Under the pieces are notes generated by a model, which saw nothing but the letters and a program-made list of their open reading frames with translations, made no database searches and was not told the DNA's origin. A stretch of DNA of 64,000 bases from Acidobacteriaceae bacterium (lineage in GTDB: Bacteria > Acidobacteriota > Terriglobia > Terriglobales > Acidobacteriaceae). The position numbers and the translations under genes were made by a program. Below are positions 1-9,472 of the stretch, piece after piece. The stretch spans positions 14,107-78,106 of the forward strand of contig PLCO01000015.1 of assembly GCA_003134815.1 (NCBI GenBank). The letters run 5' to 3'. Numbering within the stretch: position 1 is the stretch's first letter; each line of letters opens with the position of its first letter.

Positions 1-1484
1 TTGAACATCGAGTCCACGATGTGAATGAATGCCTCATAGCAGTTGAAAAGCCCATGCCGTCCGGTCAGCAGATAGCCTTCGAGCCACCCTTCGCATTGGT
101 GCTCGCTCAGTACCTCCATCACGCGCCCAACTGGCGCGAGAAATTCATCGTTGGCTTTGGTCTCTGCATCCCACTGCCGATTGGTCGCCTCAAAAACCGC
201 TGTCAGGCCGTTCGAAATCGTTTCGTCGGGACCGAAGATGCGAAAATTTCTCCGCTCTTCGTTCATCTTGGCCACATCACGCAAAAACGGCCCCAGTACG
301 TGCGTGTCCCCAATGCCCTCTGTTCCAGGCACAGGCACGTTAGCGGCATAGTCTCGAAAATCGGGCATCGTCAAGTCGCGCAGAAAAATGCCGCCGTTGG
401 CGTGCGGATTAGCGCCCATTCGCCGCGTGCCCACAGGCGCAAGCTCAGCCAGTTCGGGCCGCAGGTGGCCTCCGCCGTCGAAGAGTTCTTCGGGGCGATA
501 GCTCCTCAACCATTCTTCCAACTGCTTCAGGTGCTCGGGACTCGTCCTGGGATCGGACAGCGGTACCTGGTGCGCGCGGAACGTGCCTTCCACCTGCAGC
601 CCGTCGACGACCTTCGGCCCAGTCCAGCCCTTGGGAGAGTTGAGAACGATCATCGGCCAGCGCGGCCGTGCCGTCTTCCCGTGCATGCGGGCATCTTTTT
701 GAATCCCCTTGATCTCCTCCACTGCGCGGTCGAGCGTCGCCGCCATAGCCTCGTGCATCAACTCGGGCTCGTGCCCTTCAACAAAATATGGCGTCCAACC
801 GTAGCCGAGAAGCAGTTGCACCAGTTCCTCGTGCGTGATGCGCGCCAGCACTGTCGGATTCGCAATCTTGTAGCCGTTCAAATGCAGAATGGGCAGCACG
901 GCGCCATCGGTCGCGGCGTCAATGAACTTGTTCGAGTGCCATGCCGTAGCCAGAGGCCCCGTCTCCGCTTCACCGTCGCCCACCATGCATGCCACAATTA
1001 ATTCAGGATTGTCCAGAATCGCTCCGAACGAATGGCTGAGCGAGTAGCCCAGTTCGCCACCCTCGTGGATCGAGCCCGGAGTCTCCGGTGACGCATGGCT
1101 CGGAATGCCTCCGGGAAATGAAAACTGAATAAATAATTTTCTGAGCCCCTCTTCATCTTGAGTGATGCTGGTGTAAATCTCGCTGTAAGTGCCCTCCAGA
1201 TAAGTGTGGCTCACCACGGCCGGCCCTCCGTGCCCGGGGCCTGAAACATAAATCATGTCGAGATCGTATTTCTTTATCGCCCGGTTCAGGTGCGTATAAA
1301 TAAAGTTCTGCCCCGGGGTCGTCCCCCAATGCCCAAGAAGCATATGCTTTATATCGTTAATCTCGAGCGGACGTTTGAGCAGTGGATTGTCGTAGAGATA
1401 AATCTGTCCAACGGAAAGATAATTCGAGGCTCTCCAGTAGGCATCAAGCTTGCGAAGCAAATCAGGCGACAGCGTTTTTTCCAT
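1..1484 (-). CDS. xfp: Phosphoketolase (partial, C-terminus outside window)
   Basis: Thiamine-diphosphate-dependent D-xylulose-5-phosphate/D-fructose-6-phosphate phosphoketolase, a cytosolic enzyme that cleaves sugar phosphates to acetyl phosphate and a shorter aldose phosphate. The reading frame runs off the left edge after about 494 codons of a family near 790 residues. Visible family signatures include [21 protein letters not shown], the ThDP-binding GDGEAETGP, and [14 protein letters not shown] residues (here [13 protein letters not shown]) near the truncation. The start is ATG 1484, beginning [17 protein letters not shown], with a strong GGAGGAG ribosome site just upstream. It is divergent from the polyphosphate kinase gene; acetyl phosphate and polyphosphate metabolism side by side suggests energy conservation under starvation, which is inference. 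Confidence 0.93.
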   Translation of the reverse strand, partial: MEKTLSPDLLRKLDAYWRASNYLSVGQIYLYDNPLLKRPLEINDIKHMLLGHWGTTPGQNFIYTHLNRAIKKYDLDMIYVSGPGHGGPAVVSHTYLEGTYSEIYTSITQDEEGLRKLFIQFSFPGGIPSHASPETPGSIHEGGELGYSLSHSFGAILDNPELIVACMVGDGEAETGPLATAWHSNKFIDAATDGAVLPILHLNGYKIANPTVLARITHEELVQLLLGYGWTPYFVEGHEPELMHEAMAATLDRAVEEIKGIQKDARMHGKTARPRWPMIVLNSPKGWTGPKVVDGLQVEGTFRAHQVPLSDPRTSPEHLKQLEEWLRSYRPEELFDGGGHLRPELAELAPVGTRRMGANPHANGGIFLRDLTMPDFRDYAANVPVPGTEGIGDTHVLGPFLRDVAKMNEERRNFRIFGPDETISNGLTAVFEATNRQWDAETKANDEFLAPVGRVMEVLSEHQCEGWLEGYLLTGRHGLFNCYEAFIHIVDSMF

Positions 1485-1796
1485 GATTCATCTCCTCCGG
1501 TTTCCGTTCTGGCCGTTGGCGCCGCGGCGTATTCGCCGTAACAAATGCACATCGTCCCCGCTGCGCCCGCTCGGCGGGCAACCGTCCCTCGAATATAGTC
1601 TAGTTCTGTTTACGCGCCTGTTAAGTTTTGATCAGTGCTCCTTGTCGCCGGCGAGAGCCTGCCCGCCTTCCAGCCTGATAGCATTTCTTCTGTTGGTGTT
1701 CAGCAGGCTGGCGCTTCTCAGACCCATCTCACCTTGCACTTAAGCCCGGAGCGATCTGGATTCGGGAGCGATTATGAAAAGAACGGAGTTTCGAAA
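1485..1796. promoter_or_regulatory. Divergent intergenic region xfp / ppk2
   Basis: About 310 bases separate the divergent starts of the phosphoketolase and polyphosphate kinase genes, so it should hold both promoters. I see the GGAGGAG Shine-Dalgarno of xfp at its left end and CGGAG before the right-hand start. I do not see a convincing -35/-10 pair, operator palindrome or RNA gene. A frame open on the + strand from 1635 continues into the kinase, but its extra residues do not resemble the family. Confidence 0.4.
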
Positions 1797-2627
1797 ATGA
1801 ACTACACGCAAAACTTCATGGTCGAACCGGGGAGCAAGGTCAAGCTCAAGAAAATCGATCCGTCCTTCAGTGGCGGCCACAAAAGCCACAAAGCCGCGGC
1901 CGATGAGATTGAGCACTATCAGCAGAAGCTCCGGGAGTTGCAGGACCTGCTTTACGCCGAACACCGCCATTCGATTCTCATTTGCCTTCAGGCTCTTGAC
2001 ACCGGCGGCAAAGACGGCGTCATCAATCACGTTCTGGGCGCTATGAACCCGCAGGGCTGCCGCGTCGCGCCGTTCAAGCAACCCTCCCCCGAAGAGGCTT
2101 CGCACGATTTTCTGTGGCGCGCGCACAAGCCCGCGCCCGCCTGTGGCGAAGTCGTCATCTTCAACCGTTCGCATTACGAAGATGTCCTCATCGTCCGCGT
2201 GCACAATCTCGTCCCCCAAAAAGTCTGGTCCCGCCGCTACGATCTGATCAACGACTTCGAGAAAAACCTCGTCGATCACAACACGCACATTCTCAAGTTT
2301 TATCTGCACATTTCAAAAGAGGAGCAGTTGAAGCGCTTCAAGCAACGTCTCGACGACCCCACCAAACATTGGAAGATCAGCGAGGCTGACTACAAGGAGC
2401 GCGGCTTTTGGAAAGAATACGTGGCCGCGTACGAAGAGGGGATCTCCCGGTGCAGCACAGCGCACGCGCCATGGTTCATCATCCCGGCTAACCACAAGTG
2501 GTTTCGTAATCTGGCCATCGCGCGCATTGTCGTTGAGCATCTGGAATCGCTGCGCATGAAGTACCCCAAGCCGACGGTCAACCTCGAACAAATTCGCCGT
2601 GAGTACCACGCCGCCAAGCGCACCTAG
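1797..2627 (+). CDS. ppk2: Polyphosphate kinase 2 family protein (polyphosphate:nucleotide phosphotransferase)
   Basis: A 276-residue single-domain PPK2 that transfers phosphate between inorganic polyphosphate and nucleotides in the cytosol. The Walker A motif ALDTGGKDG lies at residues 66-74 and the Walker B-like FNRSHYED at 122-129, both diagnostic of PPK2. Length matches the one-domain class. I chose ATG 1797 because CGGAG precedes it by 8 bases; the frame is open 54 codons further upstream but that stretch is arginine/serine-poor in family features. Substrate class (AMP or ADP phosphorylating) cannot be decided from the sequence. It is 39 bases upstream of the pectate-lyase-fold gene, yet a functional link is unlikely. 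Confidence 0.93.
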   Translation: MNYTQNFMVEPGSKVKLKKIDPSFSGGHKSHKAAADEIEHYQQKLRELQDLLYAEHRHSILICLQALDTGGKDGVINHVLGAMNPQGCRVAPFKQPSPEEASHDFLWRAHKPAPACGEVVIFNRSHYEDVLIVRVHNLVPQKVWSRRYDLINDFEKNLVDHNTHILKFYLHISKEEQLKRFKQRLDDPTKHWKISEADYKERGFWKEYVAAYEEGISRCSTAHAPWFIIPANHKWFRNLAIARIVVEHLESLRMKYPKPTVNLEQIRREYHAAKRT

Positions 2628-2666
2628 CGCCGCGCGAGGACCAGGAAATTCGCGAGGAACACACTC

Positions 2667-5600
2667 ATGAAAAAGTTTCTGCCGTGCGCCGTGCTGCTAT
2701 TTGGCGTCTCTTCCATTGCCTCAGCGTCATCCGTCTTCACAACGCGGATTGACGATCCCAAAGCGGTATATCTGACGGCGCAGCAATTCGGCGCGCACCC
2801 AGATGGAATTGGCGATGACACCGCGGCGATCCAGGCGGCAATCGACAAAGCTGAAGGCAACGCCCGCGAGGGAATTGTTTTTGTGCCCTCGGGACGCTAC
2901 CGCCTGACGCGCACTCTCTATATCTGGCCGGGCGTGCGCCTGATTGGCTACGGCCAAGCGCGCCCCGTTTTTGTGCTTGCCGACAACACGCCCGGTTTTC
3001 AAACCGGCGTCGGTGACATGGTCATCTTTGCCGGCGCAAGTCCAGCCGCCATACTCCGCTCCGGCAAACGCGTCCCGTTTCCGCCACCGGGCAGCGTGCC
3101 GCCGAATGACAACGTGGCGGACGCCGACGAGGACACATTCTATTCCGCGATGAGCAATATCGATTTCGAAATCGGCGCCGGCAACCCGGCCGCAATCGCT
3201 ATTCGCTTTCATGTCGCCCAGCACGCCTATCTCAGCCACATGGATTTCCATATCGGTTCGGGCCTCGCTGCGCTCACCGAGGTCGGCAACGAGGCCGAGG
3301 ATCTCCATTTCTATGGCGGGCGCTACGGCATCATCACAGACAAGACTTCCCCCGCCTGGCAGTTCACTCTTATCGACTCCATCTTCGAGGGCCAGCGCGA
3401 CGAAGCGGTGCGCGAGCATGAGGTTGGCCTCACCCTCATTCGCGACACGTTTCGAAATGTGCCGGTGGCCATCGATATTGATCCGCACTACTCCGATGAG
3501 CTGTGGGTCAAAGATTGCCGCTTTGAGCAGGTTTCTAAAGCTGCCGTCATCATCAGCAATGAGAAGAGCCCTCTTACCGAAGTCGGCTTCGAGAATGCGG
3601 TGCTGAAAGACGTGCCAACCTTCGCGCTCTTTCGTGAAAGCGGCAAGACAGTTTCAGGCAAAGGCGCGATCTACAGCGTTGCGAATTTCAACTATGGGAT
3701 CATCGTGCCCGGCGAAGGAACGACCGGCGCCATCGGCACGATCTACGACGCTTCAGCGCTGAATGCTCTGCCCGCTCCGCTCCCGGCCGCAATCCCCGCA
3801 TTGCCGCCTACTGAAGACTGGGTCAACGTCCACACGCTCGGCGTCGTGGGCGACGAGACAACCGACGACACTGCCGCAATCCAGCACGCCATCGACACGC
3901 ATCGCGTGCTCTATTTTCCCAGCGGACATTACCGCATCAGCGATACGCTCACCCTGAAGCCCGACACCGTTCTCATCGGCCTGCATCCGACTCTTACACA
4001 ATTTGACCTCGAGGATTCCACGCCAGGATTCCAGGGCGTGGGCGCGCCCCGGCCCGTAATCTCAGCGCCTGCCGGGGGCTCAAACATCATCAGCGGTTTC
4101 GGCGTCTATACCGGAGGCATCAATCAGAGCGCCGTCGGCGTGTTGTGGCAGTCGGGCGAAAGCTCGCTCATTGACGATGTACGTTTTCTCGGCGGTCATG
4201 GCACCGGATTCAATCCCTACAACAGTGACCACACTGCCGATTCCATTCCCGCCAAACGTTGGGACGGTCAATATCCCAGCCTTTGGGTCACGCACGGTGG
4301 CGGCGGCACATTCGCTGACATTTGGACTCCGGATACGTTTGCCGAGGCTGGATTTTACGTTTCCGACACAAAGACACCGGGCCATGTCTACGAGCTTTCC
4401 AACGAACACCACGTGCGCAACGAAATCATCTTCGACCACGTCGAAAATTGGGACATCAACGCGCCGCAAACCGAGGAGGAGGCCGGCGAGAGTCCCGAAT
4501 CGCTCTCGCTCGAATTCGACTGGTCGAAGAACATCACCATCGCCAATTATCACGGCTATCGCGTCACGCGTTCCCGCGCGCCCTTCCCCGCCGCGGTTCG
4601 CCTCTACCACTCCGGAGACATTAACTTTCGCAATGTGCATATCAATGCCGAAAGCGGCTACCCTATCTGTGATGAAAATGGCTGCGGAACATTTCTGCGC
4701 GCCAGTAAATATCCTTACGAAAATGCAATTCAGGATGTCACTCGCAATCTCGAAGTGCGCGAACGGGAGTTCGCGGTACTCGACATTCCGGAGAATCCGA
4801 CTACGCCTGCGCCCGCCGACGCCGTCGCGGTGCTCGCTCCTGGCGCCAAAGTCGAAAAGCTGGCGGACGGCTTCTTTTCCATATCCGGCGCCGCAGTGGA
4901 TGCTTCCGGCAAACTCTACTTCGTCGATCATCATGAACAGCGCATCTATGGCTGGTCATCCGCCGATGGGCTCACCGTTGAGCGCGGCAATCCTCTCGAT
5001 CCCGTCAATCTCGCATTTGATAAAGCAGGCGATATGCTGGTGGTCTCCTCTTCCGGCCCTAAAGGAACCGTCTACTCGTTTCGTCCCGGATCTGACGCGG
5101 ATCAAATCACGGTGCTCATGCCCCAACCCGCGACACCGCTTCTGGGTGCGTCTGTGATTCTCCCGATCAATTACTGGAACAACGGCGAATTCCGCAATCA
5201 ACTCGACTTCAGCACAATGACCTACAAGACGCTGGCCGAGATGTTTGCCGCGGATGTGTCGACTCCCAAAGCGAAGGAGTACGTCTCGCTCGACGGCAGC
5301 ATGTTTCTGCCTGCGGGCCGCGTCTTCCAGCAAGGCCCGCCGGATTCCACCGGCTGGCGCTTCTCTGACAATCTTGACACCTACGGCCTCATCAGCGCTG
5401 TTCCCGGACAGCGCGTCTACGTCAGCAGCTCATCGGAAGACCGCACCTACAGCGCGCAGGTCGCCGCCGACGGTACGCTGACAGACCTGCGCCCATTTGC
5501 CGACCGGGGCGGCGAGTGTGTCGCAGAGGATCGCAATGGCAATGTGTATGTCGCCAACGGGCAGATTTTCGTTTACAACTCTGCGGAGAAATTAATCGGA

Positions 5601-5717
5601 CAGATCGACGTGCCTGAGCGCCCGCTCGACATCGTCTTTGGCGGCGATGATCGCCGCACGCTGTTCATTCTCGCCCACCACGCGCTCTTCGCGGTGAAGG
5701 TCGGGACTTCAGATTGA
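2667..5717 (+). CDS. Secreted pectate-lyase-fold protein with two beta-helix modules and a C-terminal propeller-like region
   Basis: A 1016-residue exported protein starting with a clear Sec signal peptide (MKKFLPCAVLLFGVSSIASA). Two copies of the pectate lyase 3/GH55-type beta-helix module are visible, each opening with the hallmark stretch: GAHPDGIGDDTAAIQAAID near residue 45 and GVVGDETTDDTAAIQHAID near residue 395. The segment from about 735 to the end (AAVDASGKLYFVDHHEQRIYGW; ECVAEDRNGNVYVANGQIFVY) looks like SMP-30/NHL-type propeller blades. This layout suggests binding or cleavage of plant or microbial polysaccharide outside the cell; catalytic residues and substrate cannot be assigned. 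It converges with the GH79-like gene, supporting a polysaccharide role. The start has an AGGA-type site upstream. Confidence 0.8.
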   Translation: MKKFLPCAVLLFGVSSIASASSVFTTRIDDPKAVYLTAQQFGAHPDGIGDDTAAIQAAIDKAEGNAREGIVFVPSGRYRLTRTLYIWPGVRLIGYGQARPVFVLADNTPGFQTGVGDMVIFAGASPAAILRSGKRVPFPPPGSVPPNDNVADADEDTFYSAMSNIDFEIGAGNPAAIAIRFHVAQHAYLSHMDFHIGSGLAALTEVGNEAEDLHFYGGRYGIITDKTSPAWQFTLIDSIFEGQRDEAVREHEVGLTLIRDTFRNVPVAIDIDPHYSDELWVKDCRFEQVSKAAVIISNEKSPLTEVGFENAVLKDVPTFALFRESGKTVSGKGAIYSVANFNYGIIVPGEGTTGAIGTIYDASALNALPAPLPAAIPALPPTEDWVNVHTLGVVGDETTDDTAAIQHAIDTHRVLYFPSGHYRISDTLTLKPDTVLIGLHPTLTQFDLEDSTPGFQGVGAPRPVISAPAGGSNIISGFGVYTGGINQSAVGVLWQSGESSLIDDVRFLGGHGTGFNPYNSDHTADSIPAKRWDGQYPSLWVTHGGGGTFADIWTPDTFAEAGFYVSDTKTPGHVYELSNEHHVRNEIIFDHVENWDINAPQTEEEAGESPESLSLEFDWSKNITIANYHGYRVTRSRAPFPAAVRLYHSGDINFRNVHINAESGYPICDENGCGTFLRASKYPYENAIQDVTRNLEVREREFAVLDIPENPTTPAPADAVAVLAPGAKVEKLADGFFSISGAAVDASGKLYFVDHHEQRIYGWSSADGLTVERGNPLDPVNLAFDKAGDMLVVSSSGPKGTVYSFRPGSDADQITVLMPQPATPLLGASVILPINYWNNGEFRNQLDFSTMTYKTLAEMFAADVSTPKAKEYVSLDGSMFLPAGRVFQQGPPDSTGWRFSDNLDTYGLISAVPGQRVYVSSSSEDRTYSAQVAADGTLTDLRPFADRGGECVAEDRNGNVYVANGQIFVYNSAEKLIGQIDVPERPLDIVFGGDDRRTLFILAHHALFAVKVGTSD

Positions 5718-5797
5718 AGTGATCGGCCAGCTCAACACTGGCCCGCGCGATTGACGCGCATCGACCAGCCGCCCATCCCTTGCGCCTGGAACGCCCG

Positions 5798-7276
5798 CTA
5801 CTCCAGCCTAATTAACGCCGCGGAGTAGCCCTGAACCCTCAAGCGCACTTTGCCGGAATTAGGCTTGACTAATTCGCCTGCATGCGGATGAAATCGTCCG
5901 TCGCTGCCTACCGCGCCACCCTGAAATGTCACTCCATCCTTTGCGTCAATTGCCGAAGCCCCAATCCCCGAAACTTCAAGACGCGCGACGGTCGCCTGAC
6001 GGGATCGAGCAGCAGAATCGGCGATCGTAACCTCCGCATCGCGCTCATCATTGTTAAAAACAGCAACCAAACGCGTCGCAGCTTCTCCGCCGGCCGCATA
6101 GGCTGTAATGTTCCCGCCCTGCGCTTCAAACGTCGTCCTCTTCAGGGTGTGACCCGCAAACTCCTGCGCCAGCATCAAGCCGTAATACTCCGGCCGGGCA
6201 GCAAAGCCGCTTTCAATGGAGCCGACAATCGGCGAATAATAGCCGTTCGCACCGCCGTGCAGATTCACTCCCACGCATCCCAGAGCCGCCATCTGCAGGC
6301 AAAAATCTCCCGCCCACAATGCGGACGCAAAGGTGTCGCTCACGCCCTGTTTGCCCGCGTTAAAGCAGGAGTTTCCTTCCGTCATGCGAAACGGCAGGCC
6401 GGCAGCCTTTGCCGAATCCAGCGCTTGCCGGCAGGAGGAGTCGAATCTGGCTCCGGGATGCAGCAGCAGGTCAATCGTCATTGTTGGATCGGTCGGCGGG
6501 CCCAGCGGATAGTAGTGGCTCGTTGCAAATTCAATCTCTTTCGGAACAGCCTCGAGGAATTGCTTCATCCACTTCTGGTTGAAGGCAGTGTCCGGCCCGG
6601 CCACCGCAACCTGCGGCAGTTTTTCGTGGAACGCAGCCCGAAACGTCTTCCACTTGGTAAGGTACTCGTCGAACGTCCACGGCCTGTTCCCTTCGTCCCG
6701 ATGCTTGAAGAGATCCGGTTCGTTCCCGAATTGCACTGCGATCAGTTGCCGCCCCAGTGTCCGGGCTACATATCCGCCTTCGGCAAGCGCCTGATCCACC
6801 GTGCCTCCTCCAAGGTTCAGGCCGTAAATGCATCGCCAGCCTGTCGCGCTCAGAAATCCCTGCAGGTTGCGGATGGAATGCGGCGTAATGGTAAAGGTAC
6901 GCGGCTCACGATGGCCTGGATCGGGGCCCACCAATCCGCCAGCGTCCGGCGGTGTTGCCGGCTCCGCCTCCGACCACAGCGTAAACTCGCTCAAGTTGCC
7001 GCCCAGGCGCAGCACTCCCGACGGACTCAGCGTGCGAAACATTTGAATCAGGGCCGTGTTCCTCGGCGAAAAGAAGTCCGGATAAGCCAATTGCCCGCTC
7101 TCATAGCTCAACCCCATATAGTCCGCAGGCACTCTTGCGAGGCTCATCGCGGAGTCGATGTTCAGCTCAACTTCAAGAGCTGGAGGCTGTGCAATCAGCC
7201 TGCGCGATCCACCAAACGTGGCTGCGCCCAGCGCGGCGGTCATGGAGCAGAATTCTCTTCTCGACAGTTCTTTCAT
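5798..7276 (-). CDS. Tat-exported glycoside hydrolase, GH79 (heparanase/beta-glucuronidase-like)
   Basis: A 492-residue protein with a twin-arginine signal (SRREFCSMTAALGAA) followed by a clan GH-A TIM barrel. The putative acid/base glutamate is E186 in QFGNEPDLF and the putative nucleophile is E300 in FRMTEGNSCFN, the spacing expected for retaining GH79 enzymes. The C-terminal 110 residues form a beta-domain like that appended to GH79. The likely reaction is hydrolysis of beta-glucuronides or related uronic-acid linkages in the periplasm; exact substrate is not predictable. It converges with the two-module pectate-lyase-fold gene, which would fit joint breakdown of an acidic polysaccharide. 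GH39/GH30 relatives are an alternative. Confidence 0.75.
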   Translation of the reverse strand: MKELSRREFCSMTAALGAATFGGSRRLIAQPPALEVELNIDSAMSLARVPADYMGLSYESGQLAYPDFFSPRNTALIQMFRTLSPSGVLRLGGNLSEFTLWSEAEPATPPDAGGLVGPDPGHREPRTFTITPHSIRNLQGFLSATGWRCIYGLNLGGGTVDQALAEGGYVARTLGRQLIAVQFGNEPDLFKHRDEGNRPWTFDEYLTKWKTFRAAFHEKLPQVAVAGPDTAFNQKWMKQFLEAVPKEIEFATSHYYPLGPPTDPTMTIDLLLHPGARFDSSCRQALDSAKAAGLPFRMTEGNSCFNAGKQGVSDTFASALWAGDFCLQMAALGCVGVNLHGGANGYYSPIVGSIESGFAARPEYYGLMLAQEFAGHTLKRTTFEAQGGNITAYAAGGEAATRLVAVFNNDERDAEVTIADSAARSRQATVARLEVSGIGASAIDAKDGVTFQGGAVGSDGRFHPHAGELVKPNSGKVRLRVQGYSAALIRLE

Positions 7277-7476
7277 GATGTTTTCCGTTTCTCGACTTTC
7301 CTTTTCTCGACTTAACTTGATGTTACCCCCGCGCGGGGTTGGCCTGTCGGTCTCGAGGGACTCGCCTTCCGCCCCGGATCAACGAATTGCGCGCCAGGAT
7401 GGATACGTAAGTGCGCTGAGAAAGACTCAACAAAGTTGCGCCCGCTCGAATTGGTCATGCTGACCATATCGCGGAT
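7277..7476. other. Gene-poor stretch upstream of GH79-like gene
   Basis: This region contains the promoter side of the GH79-like gene. A short direct repeat of TTTCTCGACTT type occurs at about 7287-7313 immediately upstream of the start codon. I see no RNA gene. Together with the decayed fragment at 7477-7866 and the leader of the flavoprotein gene it makes about 620 bases without an intact gene. Confidence 0.4.
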
Positions 7477-7866
7477 CTAGTAATAGTCGGAGAATGTCAC
7501 CTGACCGGCCAGCGCTCCGGCGGCCCGATGGACTTTGTCTGTGAGGGAATCGTCGAATTTGTCCGGATATTCGTTCTCTTGGGTCGGACCAGTAAAAAAT
7601 CCTGAATAGAGAGTGGGAATGGTGTACCCGCCTGCTGTGTTATTGGGCAGGGGGATCACAACCTTGCCGTTTTTGCCCGACAGAATGTTGGATGCGGTCC
7701 ATACTTGGTAAGAGCCCGGCGGGAGTCCAGTGAGAGTCTTGACCGCCATCGCCGGGTCGGTAGTTCCGTTGCGCACAATTCGATGAACGCAAGCTGGCTT
7801 ATTGGGACCAGACCGAGCTGGATGTTCAGTTTCGTATGAACGTCGGCAAATCGATCTTGTCCCCAA
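7477..7866 (-). pseudogene. Fragment of an unrecognised secreted-protein gene, probably frameshifted
   Basis: A 129-codon open frame whose last 95 residues look like real protein (GLPPGSYQVWTASNIL, PTLYSGFFTGPTQENEYPD, ending AGQVTFSDYY), while the N-terminal 35 residues look like random translation. The adjacent reverse frame just upstream reads TKLNIQLGLVPISQLAFIEL, which could join VRNGTTDPAMAVK after a one-base shift near 7775. I infer a decayed gene tail, but a short real gene is not excluded. I do not recognise the family. Confidence 0.35.
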
Positions 7867-7898
7867 CTTCTCATGCTCTAATCGTTGAAGCTCGCATC

Positions 7899-9092
7899 GT
7901 GAATCGAAACAAATTGGACGTCCTCATCCTCGGCGCTGGCGCGGCCGGCCTCATGGCTGCAATCGAAGCCGGGCGCCGCGGGCGTCGTGTCGCCGCGCTT
8001 GAGCGCGCGGAGCGGCCAGGAAAGAAGATCCTCATCTCCGGCGGAGGCCGCTGCAACTTCACCAACCTGCACACGCAGCCCGGTAATTTCCTCTCCGCCA
8101 ATCCCCACTTCGCGAAATCGGCGCTGGCATGTTACACGCCGGCGGATTTCATTCGGCTCGTCGAACGGCACGGCGTCGCGTATCACGAAAAAACGCTCGG
8201 CCAGCTTTTCTGTGATGGCTCCGCGCGGCAAATTGTCGACCTGCTCATGCGCGACTGCGCCGCTGCCGGCGTGCGGGTGGTTCTCTCGACACCAGTGAGC
8301 GAAGTGCGCCGCGACGATTCGTCCGGAGCCTTTTCAATCGTCGCCGGCAAGGAAGTGTTCACCGCGCCGGCGCTCATCGTCGCCACCGGCGGCCTTTCCA
8401 TTCCAAAAATTGGCGCAACTGAATTCGGCTACGACATTGCCCGGCAGTTCCTGATTCCCATAGAGCCCTGCCGTCCAGCGCTGGTTCCGCTCACGCTCTC
8501 CGGAGCCGAGCACACGCATTTCTCTCGCCTCGCCGGCATCTCCGCGCCGGTGATTGTCACCTGCGGCAAGCAAAGCTTTCAGGAAAAATTGCTCTTCACG
8601 CATCGCGGGCTCAGCGGACCGGCCATCCTGCAAATCTCGTCCTATTGGAACAAGCCCGACTCCATGCGTCGAGATTCGATCAAAGTCGATTGGGCGCCCG
8701 CACAGCATTTGCTCGCTCCCTTGCTGGAGCCAAAAGCGCCGCGTGATCTCTCCGCAGTGAGGGCAGCGCTACGCGCCCAGTTGCCGGCTCGATTAGCCGA
8801 CCAGTTGACTGAGATCGCTGCTCCGCGGAACTTCACTAATCGCGCGCTCGACGAGTTGGAACGCAGCCTGCACTCCTTCGCGTTCACGCCCATTGGCACT
8901 GAAGGTTATGAGAAGGCCGAAGTGACGGCGGGCGGCGTGAGTACTAGCGCGCTCTCCGCGCAGACGATGGAAAGCCGCGCCGTTCGCGGGCTCTACTTCA
9001 TTGGAGAAACGGTCGATGTCACGGGCCACCTAGGCGGATTCAACTTCCAATGGGCCTGGGCGTCCGGCGCAGCGGCAGGCCGCGCGGTCTAG
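7899..9092 (+). CDS. NAD(P)/FAD-dependent oxidoreductase, BaiN/HI0933 (YhiN) family
   Basis: A flavoprotein of about 397 residues with the Rossmann FAD motif LILGAGAAGLMAAIEAGRRG at the N-terminus and family hallmarks SGGGRCNFTN and ATGGLSIPKIGATEFGYDIA. The C-terminal GLYFIGETVDVTGHLGGFNFQWAWASG closes the FAD-binding domain, exactly as in HI0933-like proteins. Length is normal for the family (about 400). The reaction is not established for most members; some reduce unsaturated carbonyl compounds. I prefer GTG 7899, which gives the canonical start MNRNKLDVLILGAG; the frame is also open from ATG 7836, without a good ribosome site at either. Confidence 0.88.
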   Translation: MNRNKLDVLILGAGAAGLMAAIEAGRRGRRVAALERAERPGKKILISGGGRCNFTNLHTQPGNFLSANPHFAKSALACYTPADFIRLVERHGVAYHEKTLGQLFCDGSARQIVDLLMRDCAAAGVRVVLSTPVSEVRRDDSSGAFSIVAGKEVFTAPALIVATGGLSIPKIGATEFGYDIARQFLIPIEPCRPALVPLTLSGAEHTHFSRLAGISAPVIVTCGKQSFQEKLLFTHRGLSGPAILQISSYWNKPDSMRRDSIKVDWAPAQHLLAPLLEPKAPRDLSAVRAALRAQLPARLADQLTEIAAPRNFTNRALDELERSLHSFAFTPIGTEGYEKAEVTAGGVSTSALSAQTMESRAVRGLYFIGETVDVTGHLGGFNFQWAWASGAAAGRAV

Positions 9093-9145
9093 TCGCCGTA
9101 CGCGCGATCAACGAAATCGACGCCCGCCCTTCATCGGCGATGAAG

Positions 9146-9472
9146 TTAGCGCGAGCGAGTATTGGCAAGCGCCCGCAGGATCGTGCGCGTGTTCCTGTTC
9201 ATCACCTGACGAAGGTACATGGTGATCGCGAACAGCAGGACCAGGAAAAACAAATCGACGCGAAGAAGTGAATGCAATAGTCCCCCGAGACTGTCCGGCG
9301 GGAACATATGGAGGTGCATCCAGATAAAGACGACGACCGCCAGAATGGTGAGCACGCCAACGACAATGCGAGAAGTACGTTCGGACCTGTCGGCGTCTGC
9401 GAGGGCTTGCTGGACGAAGGCGATTTCCGCGTTGGTATTTTCGGCGTTGGGTTGCTGGTGTTCAGGACTCAT
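9146..9472 (-). CDS. Small membrane protein coupled to ECF sigma factor
   Basis: A 108-residue protein with two predicted membrane segments (RIVVGVLTILAVVVFIWMHL and LLRVDLFFLVLLFAITMYLR) and a charged N-terminus of about 35 residues. Its ATG overlaps the stop of the sigma factor gene as ATGA, so the two are translationally coupled. That position is where anti-sigma factors usually sit, so a membrane-bound regulator is a reasonable inference, but no zinc-binding anti-sigma motif (HxxxCxxC) is present. No homologous family recognised. Confidence 0.7.
   Translation of the reverse strand: MSPEHQQPNAENTNAEIAFVQQALADADRSERTSRIVVGVLTILAVVVFIWMHLHMFPPDSLGGLLHSLLRVDLFFLVLLFAITMYLRQVMNRNTRTILRALANTRSR

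Noticed and set aside
5727..5745. GGCCAG/CTGGCC hairpin after the pectate-lyase-fold gene
   Set aside because: Only six base pairs and no T-run, so not called a terminator.
5882..7315. 477-codon plus-strand frame opposite the GH79-like gene
   Set aside because: Antisense shadow; the minus-strand protein has a Tat signal and catalytic motifs.
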